A DNA stretch of 38,109 bases from Azospirillum brasilense (GTDB taxonomy: Bacteria; Pseudomonadota; Alphaproteobacteria; Rickettsiales; UBA3002), in NCBI GenBank assembly GCA_003241645.1, contig QFOX01000011.1, forward strand, positions 1 through 38,109, in the 5' to 3' direction. This document shows, one piece after another, positions 6,613 to 14,846 of this stretch (the stretch's first letter is position 1; every line of letters starts with the position of its first letter). A model generated the notes under the pieces. That model had not been told where the DNA came from, did no database searches, and was given only the letters and a program-made list of their open reading frames with translations. Both the position numbers and the translations under genes were made by a program.

Positions 6613-7643
6613 GCCGCGCGGCGGGGCTGGCCGGGCAGGGCGGCAATGGCCATGAAGCCATGCGCCATGCGCGTGGTCGCCTGATCAGCGAACCGTTTCG
6701 AATCCAGCTCCAGCAGATGCAGGCGGGCCAGCGCTTCGGCGCATTGGCTGCTGTTCCAGCGGCTGGCGGCCTGCTTCAGCGGGCCTTTGGCCTTGAAGAA
6801 CACTGGCGGGCGCAACGCCTCGATGGCGGCATCCACGCTCATGCCCTCGTTGCGCATGGCGGCCAGCTGTTCCAGCCGCGCGAAATAACGCATGGCGGCA
6901 CGCACCATCACCACCCCGGCATTGCCCTCGCTCAGCAGCCGGTCGCTCAGGCGGCACAGCCCCACCATGTCGCCCACGGCAATGGCCTGGCACAGATCGT
7001 CGAAGGAGCGGTCGTTGTTCTCGCCGACCACGGCGCGCGCATCGTCCAGCGTGATCTCCTCGGCCTCGTCGCCCATGTAGAGCGAGAGCTTTTCCAGCTC
7101 GTTGAGGATGATCTGGCGGTCGCCGCCCAGCTGCGCCGAAAGGTAGCGGATGACTTCGGTGCCCGCGCGCAGGCCGTAGCCACGCAGCGTGTCGCGCAGC
7201 AGGGCGTCGAGGCTGACGCCTTCGTCCTTATAGCAGGGCACGCAGCCAATGTCGGCGGCGCGCTCGGCCCAGCTGCGCAGCTTGGAGCCGGCCAGCGATT
7301 CGGTGCAATACAGGATCAGGAAATTGGCGGGCGCGCGGTGTGCCAGCGCTTCCTCGATGGCGCCCAGATGCGCATCTTCCACGTCGCGCAGCTGGATCAC
7401 GCGCTTGTCGGCCATCAGGCTCATGGCGGCCAGCTCGTCGGCCAGCAGGGCGCCATCTTCCTTGATCTGTTCGGGGGCGAATTCCATGCGCGCCATGGCG
7501 TCGGCCTGCGCGCCCAGCCAGCTTTCCGCCAGCATGGCCACGCGCTGGCGCACCTGCCCACCATCGGTGCCGTAGATCAGCGCCCCGGCGGCTTTGCCGG
7601 GGTTGCGCAAGAACCCATCCGCCTCGCGCGCACCGATCTTCAT
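6609..7643 (-). CDS. holA: DNA polymerase III subunit delta HolA
   Basis: HolA is the delta subunit of the clamp loader that opens the beta sliding clamp. The 344-residue length is normal. The N-terminal region has ALIYGTDGGQVRQR, the family's LIYGxDxxxVxxR-type start, followed by a RecA-like fold (RVIQLRDVED, FLILYCTESL) and the collar region with LGGDRQIILNELEKLSLY and CQAIAVGDMVGLCRL. The ATG at 7643 is preceded by AAGGAAT at suitable spacing. It is the last gene of a DUF3576-leuS-lptE-holA run. A palindromic repeat fills most of the 172-bp gap to lptE. In relatives holA commonly lies next to parB; here the pseudopilins separate them. Confidence 0.92.
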   Translation of the reverse strand: MKIGAREADGFLRNPGKAAGALIYGTDGGQVRQRVAMLAESWLGAQADAMARMEFAPEQIKEDGALLADELAAMSLMADKRVIQLRDVEDAHLGAIEEALAHRAPANFLILYCTESLAGSKLRSWAERAADIGCVPCYKDEGVSLDALLRDTLRGYGLRAGTEVIRYLSAQLGGDRQIILNELEKLSLYMGDEAEEITLDDARAVVGENNDRSFDDLCQAIAVGDMVGLCRLSDRLLSEGNAGVVMVRAAMRYFARLEQLAAMRNEGMSVDAAIEALRPPVFFKAKGPLKQAASRWNSSQCAEALARLHLLELDSKRFADQATTRMAHGFMAIAALPGQPRRAA

Positions 7644-7697
7644 GGCTGAATTCCTTGCACAGGAATGGCCATGCTCTGTGTGTGGCGCTGCGCGCCG

Positions 7698-7790
7698 GAA
7701 GGGGCGGCGTCCCCTTCGCGCGCGACGCGCGCTGACCCCTCCCGCTGCGCTGACGCTTGCGGCTCGCCCTTACGGGCTACGCACCGAAGG
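7698..7790. repeat. Palindromic repeat, half element (lptE-holA gap)
   Basis: It opens with a hairpin whose arms are GAAGGGG and CCCCTTC (7698-7717), then a gctgacccct-cccgctgcg stretch and ggctcgcccttacgggctacgca, the same order of modules seen in the repeats within priA and around 14 and 24 kb. It is one arm of the family and lies between two cotranscribed genes. Confidence 0.75.
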
Positions 7791-7815
7791 TACGCAGGGG
7801 GTGTACGGGTCTTCA

Positions 7816-8325
7816 TCATGGCGCTTCTTTCTGGCCCAGCTGGGCCAGCAGGTTGGCAAGGCGCAGCTTGTAATCCTGCCCCAGCTCCACAAGGCCGCGC
7901 TTGCGCGCATCCTCGGTGGACACATAGGTCGCGTAATCCGCCGTTTCCGAAATGTTGTAGCTCGAGGTGCGCAGGATGTTGCCCTGCGCCACGGTCTTGC
8001 CATCCACGTTGCGCACCAGCTGGTAGGCGCTGCGGTATTCGATGTCGCCACGGCCCGCCGTGCCGTCCGGGTTCACGAACAGGTAGATCTCGTTCTCGGT
8101 GACCTGCACCTGCAGGGTGTAGAGCTTCTCGGCGTGCTCGTAATCCGGGTTGGCGCCGCGCTCGATCTCGGATTTCAGCAGCTGGCCCGAACGGGTGCTG
8201 TTGGTCTCGATGCGCACGCTGGACAGGTCAAGGTCCTGCTGCGCGCGGTAGGCGCGGCCATGCACGGGCTGGAAGCCGCAGGCGGCGAGGGTGAGCAGGG
8301 CAAAAGCGAGCAGGGCGTGTTTCAT
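7816..8325 (-). CDS. lptE: LPS assembly lipoprotein LptE
   Basis: LptE is the outer-membrane lipoprotein that plugs LptD and helps insert lipopolysaccharide. I start it at the ATG at 8325 (MKHALLAFALLTLAACGFQP), which gives a lipoprotein signal with lipobox LAAC and the acylated cysteine at residue 16, and a mature start CGFQPVHG typical of LptE (C-G-F-x-P). The length is 169 residues. The body ends in EDARKRGLVELGQDYKLRLANLLAQLG, a helical C-terminus seen in alphaproteobacterial LptE. A longer frame reaching 8499 is repeat sequence. Its place between leuS and holA is the conserved order. Confidence 0.88.
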   Translation of the reverse strand: MKHALLAFALLTLAACGFQPVHGRAYRAQQDLDLSSVRIETNSTRSGQLLKSEIERGANPDYEHAEKLYTLQVQVTENEIYLFVNPDGTAGRGDIEYRSAYQLVRNVDGKTVAQGNILRTSSYNISETADYATYVSTEDARKRGLVELGQDYKLRLANLLAQLGQKEAP

Positions 8326-8417
8326 GTGTTTGGGTCTAGCGGATTCGCACCGCCACGGAAACGGCAAAATACGGATTATGCACGCAGCGTTGCGGGAGGC
8401 AGCATGCCGACCCAGCC

Positions 8418-8490
8418 GTGCGTAGCGCCGAAGTGGCGCGAGCCGCGAAGCGGAGGAGGTCAGCGAAGCGAAGGAACCAGCCGGTTCCTT
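8418..8490. repeat. Palindromic repeat, half element (leuS-lptE gap)
   Basis: It contains gtgcgtagcgccgaagtggc and gcgagccgcgaagcggagg, matching the inner-to-outer arm of the priA repeats, and ends in a perfect hairpin with arms AAGGAACC and GGTTCCTT (8471-8490). It occupies most of the gap between leuS and lptE. Confidence 0.7.
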
Positions 8491-8513
8491 CCACGCCAAA
8501 GGCCACGTAAACC

Positions 8514-11084
8514 CTACGCCGCGACGATGTTGACGATACGGTTGGGCACTACGACCGTTTTTTTGACCGTTTTACCCTCGATCGCCCCCTGCACGCTGGG
8601 GTGGGCAAGGGCAGCAGCCTCGGCCTGCTCATTGGGCAAATTTTTGGCCAAAGAGAGGGTCGCACGCAATTTGCCGTTCACCTGCACCGCCACCGTCACC
8701 GCGTCATCCTCCAGCAGGGCCGGGTCGGCCTTGGGCCAGGGGCGGGTGGCGATGAGGTCGGCATGGCCCAGCTGCTTCCACAGATCTTCCGCGATATGGG
8801 GCAGGAACGGCCCGATCAGGTGGATCACCGCTTCCACCGCTTCCACGAACACGGCCTTGGCCGCGCCGGTCTCCAGCGACAGTTTCTCCAGCGCGTTGGT
8901 CAGCTCACGAATGCGGGCCACCGCCTTGTTGAAATGGAAGTTGGCAATGTCATGCGTCACCGCGTCGATGGTCTTGTGCGTCTGCTTGCGGATGGCGAGC
9001 AGGTCGCCCGCCACATCGGCCGCAGGCGAGCCCGCCGACCACGCGGTCAGGTTCTCGGCCACCAGCCGGTGCAGGCGTTGCAGGTAGCGCCATGCGCCAT
9101 CCACGCCCGCCTCGGTCCATTCGAGGTCACGCTCCGGCGGCGAATCGCTGAGCATGAACAGGCGCGCGGTGTCGGCGCCATACGCGTCGATGATGTGGCG
9201 CGGATCGACCGTGTTCTTCTTCGATTTGCTCATTTTCTCGGAGCGGCCCATGGTCACTTTCGTGCCATCTTGCAGCTGGAAGCCGCCGGCACCGTCCGGC
9301 AGCGCATCGGCCGGGTAGACCCAGTCGCCTTTCGCGTCCTTAAAGGTGGCGTGGCCGATCATGCCCTGCGTCATCAGCCCCGCGAACGGCTCGGCCACGT
9401 CCAGCACGCCCACGCGGGTGAGCGCGCGGGTGAAGAAACGCGAATAGAGCAGGTGCAGCACCGCATGCTCGATGCCGCCGATATATTGCTGCACCGGCAG
9501 CCAGCGCTTGGCCGCGGCAGCGTCGATGCCGCTGTTCCCGCCGCCACTGGCGTAGCAGGCGAAATACCAGCTGGATTCGAAGAACGTGTCGAACGTGTCG
9601 GTCTCGCGCTGGGCGGGTTTGCCGCAGGTCGGGCAATCCACGTGTTTCCAGCTGGGGTGGTGGGCCAGCGGGTTGCCGGGCTTGTCGAAGGTCACGTCCT
9701 CCGGCAGGGTCACGGGCAGCTGGTCTTCCGGCACGGGCACGGCGCCGCAATCGTCGCAATAGATGATGGGGATGGGGCAGCCCCAATAGCGCTGGCGGCT
9801 GATGCCCCAGTCGCGCAGGCGGTAATTCACTTTGCGGGTGCCCACGCCCATACGCTCCAGCTCGGCGATGGCTTTTTCCTTGGCGTCGGCCACACTCAAC
9901 CCATCGAACAGCGGCGAGTTGGTGAGGGTGCCATCTTCCACATAGGCCTCGGTCTGCGGTTGCGGCGTGCCGTCGATCACCGGCAAAATCGGCAAGCCGT
10001 ATTTCGTGGCGAAATCGAAATCGCGCTGGTCGTGCGCCGGGCAGCCGAACACCGCGCCGGTGCCGTAGCCCATCAGCACGAAGTTGGCGATGTAGAGCGG
10101 GTGCTCGGACCCGGTGAACGGGTTGACCACTTTCAGGCCGGTATCGAAGCCTTTCTTCTCGGCTTTTTCGATGGCTTCTTCCGACGTGCCGAGCTGGCTG
10201 CATTCCTTGATGAAAGTGGCCGCTTGCGCGTTATGCGCGATCATGCTCTGCGCCAGCGGGTGCTCGGGCGCCATGGCCACGAAGCTCATGCCGTAGAACG
10301 TATCGGGGCGGGTGGTGTAGATTTCGATGGTGCTTTCGATCACGTCCTGACCGGGTTTTCGGCAAAGCACCTTCAGGTTCACCAACGCACCGCTGGATTT
10401 GCCGATCCATTTCTCCTGCATGATACGGACTTTATCGGGCCAGTTCGTGAGGGTGGAAATACCCTGCAGCAAATCCTCGGCGTGATCGGTGATCTTCAGG
10501 AACCACTGGTTCAGCGTGCGGCGTTCCACCAGCGCGCCAGAGCGCCAGCCGCGCCCGTCGATGACCTGCTCGTTGGCCAGCACGGTGTTATCGACCGGGT
10601 CCCAGTTCACCACCGCTTCCTTGCGGTAGGCGATGCCCGCCTTCAGGAACTGCAGGAAGAATTTCTGCTCATGCTGGTAATATTCCGGCAGGCAGGTCGT
10701 GACCTCGCGCGACCAGTCATAGGACAGGCCGATGGCGCGCAGCTGCTCGCGCATGGTGGCGATGTTCTCAAGCGTCCATTTGCCCGGGTGCACCCCGCGC
10801 TGGATGGCGGCGTTCTCCGCCGGCAGGCCGAACGCGTCCCACCCCATGGGGTAGAGCACGTTGTAGCCCAGCGCACGGCGATAGCGGGCGATCACGTCGC
10901 CCAGCGTGTAATTGCGCACATGGCCCATATGGATGTTGCCGCTGGGGTAGGGGAACATCTCGAGCACGAAGTAATCCGGCTTGCCGTTGGGTGCGGGCGT
11001 ATCGAACACGCGGGCGTCGGCCCAGGCCTGCTGCCAGCGGGCTTCAGCCTCGCGGGCGTTGTAACGGGTCGTCGCGGAACTCAT
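8514..11084 (-). CDS. leuS: Leucyl-tRNA synthetase
   Basis: This class I aminoacyl-tRNA synthetase charges tRNA-Leu. With the ATG at 11084 the protein is 856 residues, normal for bacterial LeuRS. The HIGH-type motif HMGH is at residues 52-55 (PYPSGNIHMGHVRNYT), the CP1 editing domain carries TTRPDTFYG, zinc-type cysteines occur in CDDCGAVPVP and CPTCGKPAQ, and the KMSKS loop is at 617-621. The start is chosen because AAGGA (complement of 11091-11095) lies 6 bases upstream of that ATG; a TTG two codons earlier would sit against the ribosome site. It follows the DUF3576 lipoprotein gene by 28 bases and leads into lptE-holA. Confidence 0.97.
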   Translation of the reverse strand: MSSATTRYNAREAEARWQQAWADARVFDTPAPNGKPDYFVLEMFPYPSGNIHMGHVRNYTLGDVIARYRRALGYNVLYPMGWDAFGLPAENAAIQRGVHPGKWTLENIATMREQLRAIGLSYDWSREVTTCLPEYYQHEQKFFLQFLKAGIAYRKEAVVNWDPVDNTVLANEQVIDGRGWRSGALVERRTLNQWFLKITDHAEDLLQGISTLTNWPDKVRIMQEKWIGKSSGALVNLKVLCRKPGQDVIESTIEIYTTRPDTFYGMSFVAMAPEHPLAQSMIAHNAQAATFIKECSQLGTSEEAIEKAEKKGFDTGLKVVNPFTGSEHPLYIANFVLMGYGTGAVFGCPAHDQRDFDFATKYGLPILPVIDGTPQPQTEAYVEDGTLTNSPLFDGLSVADAKEKAIAELERMGVGTRKVNYRLRDWGISRQRYWGCPIPIIYCDDCGAVPVPEDQLPVTLPEDVTFDKPGNPLAHHPSWKHVDCPTCGKPAQRETDTFDTFFESSWYFACYASGGGNSGIDAAAAKRWLPVQQYIGGIEHAVLHLLYSRFFTRALTRVGVLDVAEPFAGLMTQGMIGHATFKDAKGDWVYPADALPDGAGGFQLQDGTKVTMGRSEKMSKSKKNTVDPRHIIDAYGADTARLFMLSDSPPERDLEWTEAGVDGAWRYLQRLHRLVAENLTAWSAGSPAADVAGDLLAIRKQTHKTIDAVTHDIANFHFNKAVARIRELTNALEKLSLETGAAKAVFVEAVEAVIHLIGPFLPHIAEDLWKQLGHADLIATRPWPKADPALLEDDAVTVAVQVNGKLRATLSLAKNLPNEQAEAAALAHPSVQGAIEGKTVKKTVVVPNRIVNIVAA

Positions 11085-11112
11085 AGTCAATCCTTATGCG
11101 GTCATCGGGTCG

Positions 11113-11652
11113 TTATTTGCCGAGCTGCTGCACGCGCATCTGGCGGGCGCGGGTGAGCACGGCGTCTTCCAGCTTGCGGGCCATGGCGGCATCCACCGGT
11201 GCATCCTGCCAGCTACCGTTGGCGCCTTTGCTCTGGCGGAATACGTTCACCTTCAGGCTGTTGGCGCGCAGATTGCGGTCAAGAATCAGCGCGTTCACCT
11301 TGAAGCGTTCGCCCGGGGCTTCGGGGTCCTCGTACCAGTCGGTGAGGATCACGCCGCCGAACGGATCGGCCGAGGAGAGCGGCATGAAGGCCAGCGTATC
11401 CAGCGTGGCGCGCCACAGGAAGCTGTTGACGCCCAGCGGGTTGTTACCGGCGGTGCTGCCTTCTTCGTCAGACCCACCGAGGGTGATGCCTTCTTCGCCG
11501 GTCAGTTTGCCTTGGCGCGCGCGCTGGCGGTCAATGTCGGCCTGCGGGAAGGCGGTGTCGCCCGGGGTGATGATGTCGTTCTCATGCTGGTCGTCGCAGG
11601 CGGCGAGAAGCAGCAGGGCAGCAAGGCTGGCAAGTGCGAAACGTGTGGTCAT
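11113..11652 (-). CDS. DUF3576 family lipoprotein
   Basis: The 179-residue predicted lipoprotein begins MTTRFALASLAALLLLAACD, with a lipobox LAAC and the modified cysteine at residue 19. The mature part is soluble, with NPLGVNSFLWRATLDTLAFMPLSSADPFGGVILTDWY, the recognisable core of the alphaproteobacterial DUF3576 family, which often lies directly upstream of leuS. No enzymatic motif is visible and the function is unknown; location in the periplasmic face of an envelope membrane follows from the signal. The start at 11652 is preferred over an upstream ATG at 11745 because only the former puts the signal peptide at the N-terminus. Confidence 0.87.
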   Translation of the reverse strand: MTTRFALASLAALLLLAACDDQHENDIITPGDTAFPQADIDRQRARQGKLTGEEGITLGGSDEEGSTAGNNPLGVNSFLWRATLDTLAFMPLSSADPFGGVILTDWYEDPEAPGERFKVNALILDRNLRANSLKVNVFRQSKGANGSWQDAPVDAAMARKLEDAVLTRARQMRVQQLGK

Positions 11653-11720
11653 GGCGTCCTCATTTTGGAGCGCCACCATAGCGCCGCGCGGGCGTTTTGC
11701 AAGCAGGCGTGCGCACAAAC

Positions 11721-11749
11721 AAAAAGGGTGGCGATTGCTCGCCACCCTT
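11721..11749 (-). terminator. Rho-independent terminator of the porin gene
   Basis: An 11-bp perfect stem (arm AAGGGTGGCGA, 11724-11734, pairing with 11739-11749) has a 4-base loop and, on the minus strand, is followed by TTTTTGTTTG. It begins about 25 bases beyond the porin stop and separates the porin from the DUF3576-leuS operon. Confidence 0.9.
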
Positions 11750-11774
11750 CTCGTTAGTCGTTGGCTGGTTAGCC

Positions 11775-12905
11775 TTAGAACGCGAGTTGCGTACCGAGGA
11801 TAACGGTGGTGCCATCGTTGTCGTTGGCAGCACCAGCAGCGTCGAACTCGTAGAACGACACTTCAGCGTACGGGGTCAGGCCGGGAGCCAGTTTGTAGTC
11901 AGCGCCCAGTACCAGGTTGTCGAAGTCGCTATCGGCAACGCCGGGAGCTTCAACGGTCGACTGGAGGTAGGTAGCCGACAGGCCGAAGGCGCCGAGGTCG
12001 TAGCCTACGCCCGCGGTCCAGTAGTCAGCTTCGTCGTTAGCAGCGGTTTGAGCGATCTCGGTCCACTGGCCATACGAACCAGCGAAGTTGAAGCCCCAGA
12101 TGCCCAGCAGCGCACCAGCGTTCCAACCTTCTGCGTCATCAAAGCCAGTTGCGCCTTCAGCAGTCAGGTAGGTACCAGCCAGAGCCAGTTTGGTGTTGTT
12201 CTCAAACGAGGTCTCGTAGCCGAGGCCGAGTTCAATAGCGTCTTGAGCGACCGTGTTGTTACGAGCAGCTACTTGGCCACGACCAGCAACATCCGGCGTG
12301 TAGCTTACGCCAGCTTGGAAGCCAGCATAACGCGGGGTGTAGTAGGTCACTTTGGTCGCGTTGTAGGTCGACTCATCGTCGAGATCCAGTACGTCGCCAT
12401 GCTCAGCTTCGAGTTCCGAGTTGGTCACGAAACCGGTGCCGAGTACGCCACCCACGCCAGCGGTGGTGCCAGCTGCGGTCACGAAGTTCACCCAGTCACC
12501 GTTGATACCACCGGTAGCAACTGCGAGGGTCGAAGCATCCACGCGCATGGTCGAAGCAGCCGATTTGTTGCTGCCGAGCTCTACGCGGCCCCAGCCACCT
12601 TCGAGGTAGGTGAAGGTGCGCGAAGCGTTGGTACCTTCGTTGTTGTTGTCGGCGGTAACGTCTGCTTCCAGATCGATTACAGCACCGTAGCCAAGACCAG
12701 CATCGGTCTTGCCATCAACGCGAACGGTGATTTCGTTGTCGTTACGGAAACCAACATCGCTCGAATCAGCGAGATCGTTGTCGGTGTAGCCAGCTTGGAA
12801 ATCGGAGAAGCCGCCGAGGGTTACTTTCGGGGTTTCAGCCGAAGCCGCCGATGCGATCAATGCCGCGCCAACGAGTCCAGTGGTGCCTAGAAGAATTTTT
12901 TTCAT
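11775..12905 (-). CDS. Outer-membrane porin
   Basis: The 376-residue protein begins MKKILLGTTGLVGAALIASA, a Sec signal peptide likely cut after ASAASA (about residue 23). The mature chain starts ETPKVTLGGFSDFQAGY and consists of alternating amphipathic strands (DFQAGYT, EITVRVDGKT, LGYGAVIDLEADV, FTYLEGGWGRVELGS, FAGSYGQWTEI, TPYAEVSFYEF) ending in aromatic Phe (GTQLAF), the usual beta-barrel insertion signal. This matches general-diffusion porins of Alphaproteobacteria. GAAGGACAG precedes the ATG at 12905. Codon choice is uniform and differs from the neighbours, as expected for an abundant protein. It is a single-gene transcript with its own terminator; I could not define its promoter in the 255-bp upstream region. 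Confidence 0.88.
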   Translation of the reverse strand: MKKILLGTTGLVGAALIASAASAETPKVTLGGFSDFQAGYTDNDLADSSDVGFRNDNEITVRVDGKTDAGLGYGAVIDLEADVTADNNNEGTNASRTFTYLEGGWGRVELGSNKSAASTMRVDASTLAVATGGINGDWVNFVTAAGTTAGVGGVLGTGFVTNSELEAEHGDVLDLDDESTYNATKVTYYTPRYAGFQAGVSYTPDVAGRGQVAARNNTVAQDAIELGLGYETSFENNTKLALAGTYLTAEGATGFDDAEGWNAGALLGIWGFNFAGSYGQWTEIAQTAANDEADYWTAGVGYDLGAFGLSATYLQSTVEAPGVADSDFDNLVLGADYKLAPGLTPYAEVSFYEFDAAGAANDNDGTTVILGTQLAF

Positions 12906-13160
12906 AGCTCTGTCCTTCTTTAATGAAACAAAAAGTCGTAACAACACGTACTACACACATCGTTACCAAGATGAACCCAACCCGGAATGGCTTGAGTTCC
13001 ACGGCGTCATCTATTACGAGAGCGGGGGCTCCAAGCAAGGCGCGGCAACCAAAATCGCCCGGCCACCCCCCCTTTCTCCCCAGCCTGTTGCAGAAGTGCC
13101 ACAAGGGGTTTTGGGGGGCAGGGGCGCATCGCAAAAACGTTTAACCTATTGAAATTCATC

Positions 13161-13847
13161 ATGAGCACACCCACCACACCCCCCCAACCCCCTGTGGCTT
13201 CTGCGTTGGCAAGCCTGCAACAGGGGGTCATGGCGGCGCAGGCCCCTAATCTGGTGCCCAGTGCGGCCCCGGTCATCATCGGCGTCAGCAAGGGCCAACC
13301 CGCCGCACGGGTCATGGAAGGATTGACGGCAGGGCTCACCGACATCGGCGAGAACAAGGTGCAGGAGGCGCAGGCGAAATGGCCGGCGGTGAAGGCGGCC
13401 TACCCGGCGGCACGGCTGCACCTCATTGGGCCGCTGCAATCCAACAAGGCGGCGGATGCCGTGGCGCTGTTCGACGTGATCCAGACGGTGGACCGCCCCA
13501 AGATCATCGACGTGCTGGCCGCGGAAATGGCCAAGCAGGGCCGCCGCCCGCACTTGCTGGTGCAGGTGAATACCGGGGAAGAGCCGCAAAAGGCGGGTGT
13601 CGTGCCGCAGGGGCTGGAAGCGCTGCTGCGCCACGCAGAAGCGGCGGGCCTGCGCATGGACGGGCTGATGTGCGTGCCCCCGGCCGGGGTGAACCCCGCG
13701 CCGCATTTCGCGCTGCTGCAGAAACTGGCGCGTCGCCACGGGCTCGCCCTGCTGTCGATGGGCATGAGCAGCGACTACGCCACGGCCGTGCGCTTCGGCG
13801 CCACCCATATCCGCGTCGGCACGGCGCTGTTTGGTGAGAGGGGCTAG
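13161..13847 (+). CDS. YggS/PLPBP-family pyridoxal phosphate-binding protein
   Basis: YggS-family proteins bind pyridoxal 5'-phosphate without known catalysis and maintain vitamin B6 and amino-acid homeostasis. The 228-residue protein has the PLP lysine at residue 44 in IIGVSKGQP, then IGENKVQEAQAKW, LHLIGPLQSNKA, IQTVDRPKI, LVQVNTGEEPQKAG, LMCVPP, LSMGMSSDYATAVRFGATHIRVGTALFG, the full set of family blocks in order. The ATG at 13161 is chosen over an in-frame TTG at 13149. The N-terminus is Pro/Thr rich and somewhat variable. It stands alone between the porin (divergent) and a repeat region. Confidence 0.93.
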   Translation: MSTPTTPPQPPVASALASLQQGVMAAQAPNLVPSAAPVIIGVSKGQPAARVMEGLTAGLTDIGENKVQEAQAKWPAVKAAYPAARLHLIGPLQSNKAADAVALFDVIQTVDRPKIIDVLAAEMAKQGRRPHLLVQVNTGEEPQKAGVVPQGLEALLRHAEAAGLRMDGLMCVPPAGVNPAPHFALLQKLARRHGLALLSMGMSSDYATAVRFGATHIRVGTALFGERG

Positions 13848-13860
13848 GGGCTGGTTATGG

Positions 13861-14255
13861 TGGGCCCGTTGGGCCTTGAAGGGATCTGCTATCCCTTCGT
13901 CGCCTCCGGCTCCTTACCCTTTCCGTTCACTAACGTTCACGGCTCGCGCCACTGCGGCGCTACGCATGGACTGCATCCACGATAGGTATTAAACGACCAA
14001 TATTGAGTCATGCCGGGCCCGTCCCGGCATCCGCGGTGCAGCGCACTGAAACGCTGCATACATGGCGCGGCAGACTGGCTCAGCATTGTTTGGGATCGCC
14101 TCTTTCGCTTCGCTCAAGTCCGGCACAAGGCCGGGGTGCCACGAAAAACTATCCTTTCAGCGCTGATGCAGTGCGTGCGTAGCCCGAAGGGCGAGCCGCT
14201 TGCGGGAGGGGTCAGCGAGTGAAATGAGCGAAGGGGACGCAGCCCCTTCAAGCGC
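13861..14255. repeat. Full-length ~390-bp palindromic repeat, copy A
   Basis: It begins gtgggcccgttgggccttga and runs through a left arm (ending ggcgctacgcatgg), a core (about 14005-14195, with catgccgggcccgtcccggc near its start) and a right arm ending gaaggggacgcagccccttc. The reverse complement of 23942-24330 aligns with it over its whole length; the core is nearly identical and the arms have diverged. A frame of about 70 codons in the core is open in both copies but has no ribosome site or recognisable product, so I do not call it a gene. No other gene is visible in 13848-14391. Confidence 0.88.
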
Positions 14256-14271
14256 GCTAGCGCCACTCACA

Positions 14272-14370
14272 ACTTTGTTTGCTTCGCAAACAAAGTAAAC
14301 CCCGCGAGCAATGAAGCTGCGGGGCTTACCGTTGACCCGCCTTACCCACGGGGGGTGAGGTAAGGCTGGG
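14272..14370 (-). terminator. Cluster of three strong hairpins
   Basis: Three stems follow one another. 14272-14296 has an 11-bp perfect stem (arm ACTTTGTTTGC, 3-base loop). 14295-14329 pairs GTAAACCCCGC with GCGGGGCTTAC with one mismatch. 14335-14370 pairs ACCCGCCTTACC with GGTAAGGCTGGGT with one bulged base. Read on the minus strand, the middle hairpin is followed by TTTGTTTG, like an intrinsic terminator, and lies downstream of the small gene at 14392-14610. A structured RNA is an alternative. Confidence 0.5.
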
Positions 14371-14391
14371 TTTACCGTCCTAGGGTATGGC

Positions 14392-14610
14392 TTACGAAAC
14401 CTGGCTGCGCTCGCTTAAGGGAGCGCGGGAAGGGTGGCCATCCACTTCGGTGGTGCCGACGACACTGCCGGCTTCTGCATCGCGCGCGCGGGCAGCGTGG
14501 GGGTCAGCCTCGGCGGTGCGCGCCAGCGGCGTAGTTGCCTGCTGTTTGGGCAGCACATGGAAATTCTCGGCTTCATCCTTTGCGGGCTTGCTTTGCGGCT
14601 TGGGGCTCAT
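14392..14610 (-). CDS. Small hypothetical protein, possible
   Basis: A 72-residue frame starts MSPKPQSKPAKDEAENFHVL. A plausible GGAG ribosome site lies a few bases before the ATG at 14610, and strong hairpins follow the stop. The product is hydrophilic, rich in Ala, Lys, Glu and Arg, probably disordered, with no membrane segment or known motif. I do not recognise it. Being isolated among repeats, it could be spurious. Confidence 0.35.
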   Translation of the reverse strand: MSPKPQSKPAKDEAENFHVLPKQQATTPLARTAEADPHAARARDAEAGSVVGTTEVDGHPSRAPLSERSQVS

Positions 14611-14689
14611 CGTGGTCTCCGTTGTTTTAACCAGCATGCCGCAAGCCACATCAAGGCGCGATTAGGCGTGAGGGGTAAAACCATCAATG

Positions 14690-14716
14690 CCATTCTTTTT
14701 ATGCAGAATGGTTTTT
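14690..14716 (+). terminator. Terminator-like hairpin without an obvious gene
   Basis: CCATTCT (14690-14696) pairs with AGAATGG (14705-14711) and is followed directly by TTTTT on the plus strand. No plus-strand gene precedes it, so either a short unrecognised transcript ends here or it is a relic. The rest of 14611-14846 holds small fragments of dispersed repeats (tgcgtagcgccgaagcgg; gatccttcgcgatgctcagg). Confidence 0.5.
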
Positions 14717-14846
14717 GTGCGTAGCGCCGAAGCGGCGAATACCACACTTTTTTTCATGCTTAGCGGCAGCGAAGCATCTCTAACGCACGAAGATCCTTCG
14801 CGATGCTCAGGATGACAAAGGAACCGATCTGCCGAAGCAAGAATTA

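Noticed and set aside
7594..11156. Long plus-strand open frames opposite holA, lptE and leuS (up to about 850 codons)
   Set aside because: They are antisense shadows caused by high GC and codon bias; their translations lack domains and the minus-strand genes are certain.
12906..13160. Promoter boxes for the porin and the YggS-family gene
   Set aside because: No pair of boxes with acceptable sequence and spacing could be found in this gap by eye.
14010..14222. Open frame of about 70 codons (MPGPSRHPRC...) in repeat copy A, with a matching frame in copy B
   Set aside because: It lies in the repeat core, has no ribosome site or known domain, and its conservation follows from repeat identity rather than protein selection.
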